Source: Leptodontidium sp. MPI-SDFR-AT-0119
Lineage: Eukaryota > Ascomycota > Leotiomycetes > Helotiales > Leptodontidiaceae
Assembly (NCBI GenBank): GCA_020726505.1
Contig: JAHLEZ010000023.1
Span: 783,720 to 847,719 of the forward strand
DNA: 64,000 nt
Reading direction: 5' to 3'
The stretch's first letter is position 1. Each line of letters opens with the position of its first letter. A model generated the notes under the pieces. It saw only the letters and a list, made by a program, of their open reading frames with translations, was not told the DNA's origin and did not search any database. Of the stretch, positions 38,609 to 47,211 are shown in pieces. The position numbers were made by a program, and so were the translations under genes.

Positions 38609-38847
38609 ACGACACTTGGCCAAGTGTCGCAGTTGTTTCAGCAGTAAGGTGCTAGCTTTATGCGATCGGGAGGGAGTATTATCGCAATTGTCGTGGCAGA
38701 AAGGTGCCAGCTCGTACGACTTAGAAGAAGTCGTAATTGTCGTGGTAGTAAGGTACCAGCTCCGTAAGCTGGTCGTACGAAGGGTGACGGCTTCGTACGA
38801 GAAGAAGGAGAAGTCGAGTACTCAGCGAAGAGCTCGAGAGAGGAGGA

Positions 38848-39222
38848 GGGTTGTTTGTATCGTACGAGGGGTGGCGTCTCGTACGGAGGGTGCAGAGCTC
38901 AGCGAAGAGCTCGCAAAGGGAGGAGTGTTGTTTTGTATTGTACGAGGGGTGGCGTCTCGTACGGAGGGTGCAGAGCTCAGCGAAGAGCTCGCAAAGGGAG
39001 GAGTGTTGTTTTGTATTGTACGAGGGGTGGCGTCTCGTACGGAGGGTGCAGAGCTCAGCGAAGAGCTCGCAAAGGGAGGAGTGTTGTTTTGTATTGTACG
39101 AGGGGTGGCGTCTCGTACGGAGGGTGCAGAGCTCAGCGAAGAGCTCGCAAAGGGAGGAGTGTTGTTTGTATCGTACGAGGGGTGGCGTCTCGTACGGAGG
39201 GTGCAGAGCTCGTACGACTTAA
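38848..39222. repeat. 78-bp tandem repeat array in TRIM3
   Basis: Nearly five units of 78 bp. Each has TCGTACGAGGGGTGGCGTC, TCGTACGGAGGGTGCAGAGC and GCGAAGAGCTCGC. The three middle copies appear identical. Because 78 is a multiple of three, all three plus-strand frames stay open, giving overlapping frames 38616-39272, 38851-39222 and 38855-39331. These are best read as a by-product of the array, not as genes. Confidence 0.93.
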
Positions 39223-39652
39223 AAGAAGTCGTAATTGTCGTGGTAGTAAGGTACCAGCTCCGTACGACGTAGAGGAAGTCGCAATTGTCGTAGTAGTAAG
39301 GTACCAGCTTATTCGTCCAAAGATTTCCTAGTCCGTATGACTTCTTCGCGAAGAAGGAGATCTCGATAAAAGACGTGATGGACGTAGGTTCAGGAGCCGT
39401 ACTCTCGATACAGCGGTTCGACTAGTGAGTCTGTACTTCCCCAAAACCCTCGAATATCCTAAGGTATACTTCGCACGAGGCCGATTTCTCCACGAAGGAT
39501 AAGCGCCAGACTCATACGAATTATCTCCTAAAATACCCCTTAGCATAAGTTCGTACGAAGCCGATTTCTCCACGAAGGATAAGCGCCAGATTCGTACGAC
39601 CTATCTCTTCTAGATACCTAGTTAATGTATAGCCATATTGACTATTCATGAA

Positions 39653-39797
39653 TGTCGGGAGACTAGGCTCAGGTAAAGTGGTACAGCTCAAAATGATCAT
39701 AAAAATGCCTCTTGAATTGTACGAAGGGAGGGAAGGTTGGCCAGGCCAACCGACCTCCCTTATATGCTCGGTAAGCGAGCACGTGATTGTTCCGACA
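39653..39797. repeat. TRIM3 right LTR
   Basis: 145 bp, identical to the left LTR; followed by the TSD ACATC at 39798-39802. Confidence 0.97.
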
Positions 39798-39802
39798 ACA
39801 TC

Positions 39803-41900
39803 TTAATTCGTTAGATTTAAAAGAAGAATCAAGTATAAAGTAACACTTACTACTTCCGGCCCTAACTAATAACAACCTACTTAAACCTTTACAAAAGAAG
39901 AAGGTAAAAGATTAAGCAACTAGCGACGGTCGAAAGACTTGAGTTAGTAACAAGATAACGAAACCGAATCGAAGCGTTTACACAGCAACTATTAGAGAGT
40001 TAATTACGGAATCGTTAAACCCGTCGAGCAACCGTGAATATTTAAAGGACTTTCTAGAGACCTTTTGGCCTAGTCAAGAACTAGTATAAAGAGACGGGAA
40101 AGACTTAAGCGCAGTCTACGTTATTATCTTAGCGTTTATTCTTAAAAATGTCAAAATTCGATAACTAGTTAATCTCCCACGAATACACTAATCCCAATTA
40201 CCAAAGGACCTATTAAATTAAAAAGACCTCAAGGATTACCCTTTAAGAGAGCACTTCTAAGCCGACGCAATCAAGGAAATCACTAACTTAAAGTCGCGCA
40301 ACTACTAGAGAGTCGTCAAATAAAGCTTCGCCACTAAACAACTAATACTATTAAAATAAGTATTTCACGCTAAGGTCGATTCTTCAGGGTATTTAACTAA
40401 GTGTCGCTCGCGAGTTATTATTAAAAGGGATTTACAACCTAAAACGTCAATTCTCTTAACATACGCGGCCACCTTAGCTACTCGTTCTTTCAAGACAGCC
40501 ATAGTAATAGCAGCTCAATTTAATTTAAAGATAATCCAATTTAATATTGTTAACGCCTTTATTAACGCCAAACGAAGCGAATTGAGTGCTCGCGTACGCT
40601 GCTACTTACTAAACGGATTTAAGCAAGACGATATGGTAGTAAAGGTTGATCGTGCACTCTATAGACTTAGAGATTCGCTAGCACTATAATATAAAGACTT
40701 TACTAGAACTCTATTAAAGCTAAAGTTAATCCCTTATAAGGAAGAGCCTTGTATCTTTATAAACGAGTAACGTTCGGTCTTTGTCATCTTTTATATTAAT
40801 AATATTCAAGTGTTATACCACGCTTTAGCCCTTAAAGACGCTTAACCTATTATTAACGGCTTAAATACGACATACGAGCTTACTAGAGGAGAACTAATAG
40901 AGTGGTTTTTAAGTGTTCGCGTTATTAGAGATTGTTAAGTAAAGACTATTTCTTTAGTACATAACACTTATATTTAAAAAGTTACTTTACGATTTAACTT
41001 AATAAATAAAAATTGCCTAAGTACTTTACTACTTTAAGTTAAGCTACTAAAGAATTAAGGGCAAGTAACCCCGGTTTAAATTAAGAAGTATTAAGAGAAA
41101 GTTAACTTAGTACTTTATATAACAATTATATTACGCGCAAACGTTACGTTTATAGCTTTAAGACTTTTTCACTTCTTGACTAACCTCTCTTTAGAGCACC
41201 TTGCGGCAGTCAATTAGACTATTCGTTACCTTTTCGGAACCTGATTTTTAGCAATTATCTATAGTTATAAGCTACGCGACTCTTAGCTTATTATAGCTTT
41301 AAATACTTTATTTATAGACGATCTCAATACTAGGCGATCTTCTAATAGTTATATTATAATACTTTTTAGAAGTTTAATCTTGTAAAGAGCGGCCTTACAA
41401 GATACAGTTACTACTTCGACTATACAGGCTAAGCTTTTAAGCGTTAAGCGCACGGCTAAGGAGATTATGGCTTTGTAGCGTTTCTTTCGAGAGCTATGTT
41501 TTAAGTTAGGAGAAATTTAAAAGATCTTTTATAATAATTAATAAATAATATAGTTAATCGTTAAGGAAAATTAGCGTATCTCTACTAAGTTACGCCACGT
41601 TAATATTTAAAATATATAATTGCGCCAGGAGTTTTAAAAGGGCACTTTTTTAGTCAAATATTTACTTACGGGTTATATGCTCGCTAATAAACTTATAAAA
41701 AACCTCTCTCGACAGAAATTTAAGAATTTTATTACTTTTATTAACTTAGTAGATATTCGTGCTTAATTAAAGTAACTCACTATAGAGCCCTCGCTTTAAA
41801 GCAAGTCTTTATACACGTTTTTTACTTTTCTTTTATTATAAGGGTATTTTCTTATATATTTGTTATTCCTTTATAAATTCTCTTACTATTTTATTTACTT
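39803..41900 (+). pseudogene. Copia-C reverse transcriptase and RNase H relic
   Basis: This continues the polyprotein after TRIM3. The RT shows NAKRSELSARVRC..LNGFKQ, KVDRALYRLRDS, YKDFTRTLLKL and FYINNIQVLY (40789-40815), where the YVDDI catalytic pair has become Asn-Asn. RNase H follows to about 41.75 kb. Stops are scattered, so no product is expected. Confidence 0.88.
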
Positions 41901-42067
41901 AGAGAGTAATTAAGCTTAAGGGTAAAATTCACGGCATTTAGAAGATTTAATTGCTCTTAATAGTTGTTTAATTCCACGGCAAAAAAGTAACGTAAGAAAG
42001 TAGTTATAAGGGGACACTTAGTTATTTAGAGGTTCTTAAGCCTCACCGAATACAAAAAACGAGCAAC

Positions 42068-42980
42068 TTATATAATTAAAAGGCCTAAAACCTCCCGAAC
42101 TAAGTCACTTAACGCACTAGTAATTACCTTAATAAGCTCCTTAACTCGAGCAGCTTGAGCCTCCTGCTCTAGTGTGAGAGTAACTCTAGGAGGCTTATTA
42201 ATTACTATAGCCCAAAAAGTAGCAAAACCAGGAGTAACACTAACGACGAACGCACTAACTTTACTAGTAGCTATAGTAAGAGTAGTAGTAATAGGAGAAG
42301 CTAGAGTTACTCCCCGAGGAGTCTCCTTACTACCCTCTGACTCTGAAGAGGTCTTAACGTAGAGAGCAGCCGTGGCTGTACCTAAAGCACGACTAATAGA
42401 ACTAGTTACTTTACTAGTAGCTCTACTAGTAACAACTTGACCTTTAAGGGCCGCAAAAACAGGAGCTCTTAAGCGCTCTAATTCCTAAAAAGTCAGTAAT
42501 TATACGTTAAAAAAAAACAACTAAGGAATTTACCTTCTTACCTGCGTTATTTAAGAGCGCAACACGGTATACTAAGAAAGGAGCCTAGGCAGTAACGGGA
42601 GCAACTTTATAAGAGTGGCCCGAGGCGCACGCAAAGTAACGAGCACCCCGACTAACTATATCAAAGCACTCTCTAGTACTCTTAGTTTAGAGGGCGCTAT
42701 TAATACAGCCCAAATAAATAACCAAACGCTCAGCTCCCTTAATACGAGGAGCGCAAGCACGAGCCGGAGCCCGAGTAACCGCAGTAGCTCTCTTTAGAAC
42801 AGGAGCAGCCTTTGGAGCCTTCTTAGCCTCCTTCTTCTTTTTCGCCTACTATAATTAGCAATGTTTAAATTAATACATAGCTTTAAGATCGACGATTAAC
42901 TTAACTTAATTCAAATAACTTACAACGGCGGACAGACGATTAGCCTTAACGGTAATAGCAGATCGCCGTGAGACACCTAT
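42068..42980 (-). pseudogene. Antisense accessory gene of Copia-C
   Basis: Three exons on the strand opposite to pol. Exon 1: 42980-42924, 19 codons, start ATG decayed to ATA, then GVSRRSAITVKANRLSAV. Intron 1: 42923-42846, GTAAGT donor, TGCTAAT branch, TAG. Exon 2: 42845-42534, 104 codons: a KKKKEAKKAPKAAP basic stretch, RLVIYLGC, ECFDIVSRGARYFACASG, HSYKVAPV. Intron 2: 42533-42485, GTAAAT donor, TACTGAC branch, TTTTTAG. Exon 3: 42484-42068, 139 codons, ending with QAARVKELIK and a helical tail. Phases match, giving about 261 residues with only two or so internal stops. The frames on the plus strand at 42174-42362 and 42615-42797 mirror it. Homologous to 18578-19424. Unknown function. Confidence 0.75.
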
Positions 42981-43248
42981 AGTACCGGTTGATTAATTTA
43001 TTAATTAATTAATTAATTATTAATTAGTTAATTAATTAGTAGATCGAAAAGAGTCGATTTATATAATACAAAGTAGTTATAAGATCAAGAATTAAGTAGG
43101 GGCTGCGCCACTTTAAATAAAAGGGTTATTTGCCTAACTTAGTAGTACAAGAATAGTTATAGCCTAAGTATTCAGTTTAGGTTTACTCTTGCTTAGCGTA
43201 GCCAACTACAATACTAGTAGCTTACTATTGTCACTTGGCTAGGGGGTG

Positions 43249-43433
43249 TGTCGTGCAGGCACGGGCTGATGCTTAGTTAGCTATACGCTACGCTAGATAT
43301 AGTTTCTACTATATTATACCGCTTTTAGGAGAATAACGTGTTCCCCTAATTTCCTCATGTATTCTAGACAACAATTAATCACTTCAATTCTCCCTACGTT
43401 AATCGCAAGGCTCTACTCCACTTCTATACCACA
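43249..43433 (+). repeat. Copia-C 3' LTR
   Basis: 185 bp, same ends as the 5' LTR; the element's right TSD copy follows at 43434-43438. Confidence 0.95.
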
Positions 43434-43438
43434 AAAGC

Positions 43439-44164
43439 TTATAGAGTCCTTAATTAATTAATCTACTTTAACTTATTAAGTGGGGGTAAGGCCTTTTATG
43501 TCAGTAGGCTCCGGCGACGCGTTAAAGAAGCTCTAGGGTTTGTCCTCCGAGTCTAAGTCGAATCCGTTAAAGCTCTCTAACTCTTCCGAAAGAGTCTCGA
43601 CTAAAGGAATAAAGGTAGTGTCAGTAAAGCCTAGCCGTATAAGGGCGCTCCTTTCTTTAGAGCTTTACCGACGAGGGGGGGAAGTCGGGAGTAGTAATAG
43701 GGCAGGGTAAAGAGGTGTTTAAGGTTATTAATTAATATATTAATTAAATATATATTCGAAACAGGGCGCGCGTTAAATTACGACAAAGTAAGTTAATCGC
43801 GAGAGAATATTTAGCTTTCTCTAGGACAGTTTACTACTAAGGTAGAGAGGTACTTATCTGTCGAATAGGCTAAGGTATTAAGGCTCGTTATTAGCTTGTT
43901 ATCCCCTTAGGTGCCACTAGGAACTCCCTCCTGAAGGCCCTGTAAGACTCTCTGTACCAAGCCCTTAAGAAGCGAGAAATAGTGTGTTGTTCAGGCTAGA
44001 ACACGCTATTCGATCACTAATGGTCCCGCTATACTATTTTGGGCGTAGCGGCACGTGCCCATAAGGAGGGCGCTTATGGCACCTAAGGGGATAAGGGCAG
44101 GTTAATAAGGCGTAAGATTAAGTGAGATATAACGCTTTATAATAAAGGGGTATAAGTCTTTTTT
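43439..44164 (-). pseudogene. G2 gag N-terminus and leader relic
   Basis: This is the part of G2 right of Copia-C, collinear with the G1 gag end. It contains gag N-terminal sequence on the minus strand with stops, then the leader up to the 5' LTR. No separate gene is seen. Confidence 0.75.
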
Positions 44165-44166
44165 TA

Positions 44167-44468
44167 TATTACGGCTGACTAAAGGTTAATACGGCGAGTT
44201 AACTTAAGCTTTATATTTAAGCCTAAGGCTACGCTTAGAATCGAGAAGAAAAGACAAAGAGGAAAGGAGAACTCTCCGTAAGGGGGAGCTCGAGTATAAA
44301 TATATAAAAGACCCTTTTAATAAGGCTTAGCGTAGTCGAGTGTTATTTACGTTAATATGTCGCAGGCTCGCCACTTAGTCTTCCCTATCGGGCTTAGCGC
44401 CGTCGCATAGCCAGCGATGCTACGAGCCAGTGTCGGTTAGAATGCGAGGCGCATCGTGGGTCGTAACA
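44167..44468 (-). repeat. G2 5' LTR
   Basis: 302 bp, same ends as the partner. It retains more GC in its right half than in its left half. Confidence 0.92.
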
Positions 44469-44473
44469 TAAGG

Positions 44474-45628
44474 GTTAAGTATTAACTACCACCCCCTCCT
44501 TAACGCCTAGGCTTCCTGAACATAGTGTACTCTTAGTCTATGCTTAAGAGCACTTATATATAGTCGTTAAGAGTAAAACTATACTCTTTTCTAAGTTAGT
44601 CGTCACGTATAACTCTACTAAGAATAAAGTCTGCCTAATTAAGGTATATATAAGCTCCCACAGCACGTAACTACTTTTTTAAAGCCACAGTACCCTTAAC
44701 TTTAAGTATGTCGTACGCTTTAGTATTCCTATAAGCCTTTAAGAAGTCCTTTATTTACTAGTTAACGTTAACTTTTCCTTTATGTGCCTCCTTTAAAACC
44801 TTATTATATTCCGTGACTACCGTTATAAAGACCGACGATTTTAATAGTACTATGTCGCGCTAAAGTGTGCTAACTAACGTTTATAAGCTTAAGTCGCTCT
44901 TGCCGGCCAGTTCCTTAATTATAGAGTCCAAAAGCGAATCGTCCACTGTTTTAAAGAGCTAGTTATATAGAGCTATGTACTTATTATTTTAGCTCGTCTA
45001 TTTAGTAAGCGTGTACTAGTACTCCCTGGCTTATGTTACGTAAATCTACTACACCTTTATAATTGTCGGGTATAAAGGTAGACTAGCTTCTTCTAGACTT
45101 GTCCCTCCTATTAAGGCATCTGTTAATATAACTAGGGCAAGTATAGCCCACACGTTGTCGGACGACTCAGGCGTTAAAGACGGTTATAGGTTTACTGCTT
45201 TTTAAGTTATAATATTAGCGTAATACTGACTTAACTAAGTCTTTATAACCTCTTACGTAGTACTTTCAAGCGTTAGAGCCTTAAGTCAGTGGTTTAAGAT
45301 ATAGCCTGTCGTAGGAGCGCTAGGGTCTACTATATTTAATGCACTTATAAAGCTAATATAAAATGTCAAGCGCAAGTGCTATGTCGCCTAATCCTTCCGC
45401 GCCTTTAAATTATAGTCTATAGGTAGCCTTAGAAGTGACATTGTCAGTTTTAAGTATATATATGATAATTTCGAAGAGGTTTTAGTGATTTAAGAGTTGT
45501 TAACGGGCTTTTAAGTATTACTAGTACGTGTGTAAGGCAGCGGTAAGAAAGCCTTTATATGCCTCTGTGGAGCCACGTCGGCGCGTGTATGCGACTAAGA
45601 AGCTTTAATAGCTTACGGGGCTTATAAC
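44474..45628 (-). pseudogene. Copia-A1 gag relic and leader
   Basis: Collinear with Copia-A2 24.29-25.45 kb, this is the N-terminal gag on the minus strand. Stops interrupt it throughout. The candidate primer-binding site is at its right edge, next to the 5' LTR. Confidence 0.85.
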
Positions 45629-45831
45629 TGTCGTGTAAGAGCACGCCTAGAGGCTCTATAAAGGCGAAATTAACGTATTATTGAGGTATACGCAGTACTG
45701 TAATTAATCGTTGTATTACTCTACTCTACGTGGAGCTTTTTAAGCTCCCTACTAAATATCTGCTGGTCGCGCTTTGGCCAGGTCGCCTTTGATAGGGCTC
45801 GCTTAGCTGGCCTACCAGAGCCTACACGACA
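45629..45831 (-). repeat. Copia-A1 5' LTR
   Basis: 203 bp. Immediately inside it (45615-45628) is ACGGGGCTTATAAC, a candidate primer-binding site complementary to a tRNA anticodon arm, present at the same place in Copia-A2. Confidence 0.92.
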
Positions 45832-46013
45832 TAATCGATTACGTGGCTCTTACGGACTACGTAATCGAATACGAGAGTAATTTCCGGGCCGCGTAAGCAG
45901 TGGAGATTACTTCGGCTGTTCTCCAGCGTAGAATCGGCACGAGTTACCGAAGTCAAAATCTAACAGAAGCTGTCAGAGTAAGAGAATGCCCCTTAGCTAA
46001 GGCTATCTCAACA

Positions 46014-46909
46014 CGAACTAATATATTAAGTAGTGGCTTTGCCCCTTTTATTATTATTACTAAGATAATTAAAGCGACTTCTTATTAATTATAAATATTA
46101 CTTAACTAACGTTATTATATAAGTCCTTAGGCCGTCTATTTTCTTTTTAGTTATTTAATAGCGTTAAGCCAAGGACTTCTTAAGACTTAGTTAACTTAGA
46201 GCCTCTAGCTACGGCGATAGAGAAACTTAATCGCGAGGAAGCTTTATAAATAATATTATAAATAAAAGAGGTTATAAAAGTCGTATAATTATCCCTTAAG
46301 AATTAGTAAGAGAAAATAAAACAATTAGTAAACCGCGGGTAACGCGCCGTCGACTAAGACGTTAATAACTTAGTATTAATTAATACTTAAAACTAAAACG
46401 TTAACCGACCTTTAAGGAAACTATTTAATAAGTAATATAGCCTTATTAAAGTAATCACTAAGAAAGGAGAGAATTAGAGAGTTAAATTACTAGAGGACTA
46501 GTTAATTTACCCCGTCTTTTACTTACACTCGCTCTATAAGTACGTTAATAACCCCTTGCTAGGACAAGCTAAAGTTATACTAGTACTTATTTAACTACTG
46601 CCTAAGTAAGATAAGTAGGAAATTAAAGGCATCTTAGGCTTTAAAGTTATGCGGAATAAGTTATTTTATTATATTAAGTGGCTAGGCACTAACGAAGACT
46701 TAAAGTAATACTTATACTTAAACGTTATAATAACTTTATATATAATTAAGAGGTTCTACTTAAAGTATCTTAACGCTAAAGGCCCCCCGAGAGCTCTCTC
46801 TAAGTGGTTAGAGGCTTATAACGCGGGTATTAATAACTATAACGACCTCGAGGACGACACAGTTATAGTTATAATTACGTAGACGTAGTTTTTTAAGAGG
46901 GGGAGGTAA
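46014..46909 (+). pseudogene. G1 pol relic: end of integrase and chromodomain
   Basis: This block continues the integrase interrupted at 6081. At about 46615-46860 the translation matches a chromodomain: a start like EGILGFKV, then NKLFYYIKWLG, an acidic NEDLK box, and a PPRALSKW tail. In known chromoviruses this module binds modified histones and steers integration to heterochromatin, which fits a subtelomeric target. A purine-rich run (46894-46909) lies directly before the LTR and is the likely polypurine tract. Stops are scattered through the frame. Confidence 0.85.
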
Positions 46910-47211
46910 TATTACGACTTATAATACGCCTTATATTCTAACCGACACGGGCTTGTAATATCGCTAGCTATACGACGGCGCTAAGCCCGATAAAGAAGAC
47001 TAAGTAATAAGCCTGTGATATATTAATATAAATAGTACTCGACTACGCTAGGCCTTATTAAAAGGGTCCTTTATATATATATACTTAAGCCCTCTTTTAT
47101 AAAAAGCTTTCCTTTCCTCCTTGTCTTTTCTTCTCGATTTTAAGCGTAACTTTAAGTTTAAATATAAAGTTAAAGTCTACTCGCCGTATTAACCTTTTGC
47201 CAGCCGTAACA
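46910..47211 (+). repeat. G1 3' LTR
   Basis: This is a 302-bp LTR in plus orientation. It begins TATTACGAC (decayed TGTTACGAC) and ends GCCGTAACA. It is homologous to the G2 LTRs and to the solo LTR at 47675-47976 in reverse complement. Its right neighbour is the subtelomeric repeat into which G1 inserted. Confidence 0.9.

Larger units (their letters stand above)
38191..39797. mobile_element. TRIM3: young non-autonomous LTR element without RIP
   Basis: A 1607-bp element with two identical 145-bp LTRs (38191-38335, 39653-39797; every base agrees by eye) and a perfect TSD ACATC (38186-38190, 39798-39802). Ends are TGTCGGG and TTCCGACA. The interior has no gag or pol. It has 23-bp and 78-bp tandem arrays, dense CGTACG sites, and a direct repeat of about 55 bp near 39477 and 39556. 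It keeps normal CpG density while its host Copia-C is decayed, so it is the most recent insertion of the nest. On the minus strand CAAGAGAAAGATTG next to the left LTR could be a polypurine tract. Confidence 0.95.
34203..43433 (+). mobile_element. Copia-C: Ty1/copia element inserted into G2
   Basis: 185-bp LTRs (34203-34387, 43249-43433), TGTCGTGCAGG to ATACCACA (GTACCACA on the left). The TSD AAAGC is perfect (34198-34202, 43434-43438). A purine run CTAGGGGGTG precedes the 3' LTR. Immediately after the 5' LTR is GTTATAAGCCCCGTG, the same candidate primer-binding site as in Copia-A. Pol is on the plus strand, and the antisense gene at 42068-42980 is on the minus strand. TRIM3 sits between integrase and RT. 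Decay is moderate. Confidence 0.95.
28213..44468 (-). mobile_element. G2: Ty3/gypsy chromovirus, RIP-decayed, inserted into Copia-A1
   Basis: LTRs of 302 bp at 28213-28514 and 44167-44468, same family as G1. The TSD is TAAGG (28206-28210, 44469-44473). Two extra bases (TA, 28211-28212) stand between the left TSD and the LTR, matching the two bases next to the 5' LTR (44165-44166). Own sequence is about 7 kb: 28211-34202 and 43439-44468. The rest is Copia-C. Orientation is minus, with a C-rich complement of the polypurine tract at 28515-28528. Confidence 0.93.
14241..45831 (-). mobile_element. Copia-A1: Ty1/copia element, RIP-decayed, interrupted three times
   Basis: LTRs of 203 bp at 14241-14443 and 45629-45831 run from TGTCGTG to CACGACA. 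The TSD TAATC is perfect (14236-14240, 45832-45836). Own sequence: 14241-18149, 25656-27041, 27322-28210 and 44474-45831. Pol is on the minus strand in the copia order gag, protease, integrase, RT. The left LTR is therefore the 3' LTR, preceded on the minus strand by GGCGAGGGGGTG, a polypurine tract. An antisense gene lies at 14679-15504. Copia-A2, solo LTR E and G2 inserted into it. Confidence 0.93.
14077..45965. repeat. Element D: solo LTR, split by Copia-A1
   Basis: The LTR consists of 14077-14240 plus 45837-45965, about 293 bp. It begins TGTGAAAATAGG and ends AATCTAACA, with TSD GAAGC on both sides (14072-14076, 45966-45970). No internal region remains, so it is read as a solo LTR left by LTR-LTR recombination before Copia-A1 inserted. 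It is GC-richer than its surroundings and contains AGCTTCTCTAGAAGCT, a perfect palindrome. No other copy is in the window. Confidence 0.85.
6082..46013 (-). mobile_element. Copia-B: Ty1/copia element, RIP-decayed, interrupted
   Basis: The left LTR is 6082-6355. The right LTR is 13909-14076 continued at 45971-46013, because element D inserted inside it. The TSD CGAAC is perfect (6077-6081 and 46014-46018). The LTR begins TGTTAGTATTTAA (TATTAG on the left) and ends CTCAACA. The coding strand is minus: gag zinc knuckle near 12.1 kb, RT near 10.4-8 kb. The element interrupts the G1 integrase and itself hosts TRIM2 and element D. The left LTR has 63 bp (6168-6230) that the right LTR lacks. Confidence 0.9.
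1..47211 (+). mobile_element. G1: Ty3/gypsy chromovirus, RIP-decayed, 5' end outside window
   Basis: The element's own sequence is in blocks 1-111, 1929-6081 and 46014-47211; everything between was inserted later. The plus strand carries gag (1929 to about 2700), reverse transcriptase, RNase H, integrase and a C-terminal chromodomain, then a purine run and a 302-bp LTR. The 5' LTR is not in the window. Joining 6081 to 46014 restores the integrase reading after removing one CGAAC copy, which shows that the two halves are one element. Every domain is interrupted by TAA/TAG codons and Asp-to-Asn changes typical of RIP. The same family recurs as G2 on the minus strand and as solo LTR 47675-47976. 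Confidence 0.9.

Noticed and set aside
38616..39331. Three overlapping long plus-strand frames in TRIM3 (38616-39272, 38851-39222, 38855-39331)
   Set aside because: They exist because the tandem unit is 78 bp, a multiple of three, without stops. Repetitive low-information translations, no domain, inside a non-coding LTR element.
42174..42797. Two plus-strand frames in Copia-C (42174-42362, 42615-42797)
   Set aside because: They mirror the antisense spliced gene on the minus strand, which has better splice sites, phase agreement and homology to the Copia-A gene.
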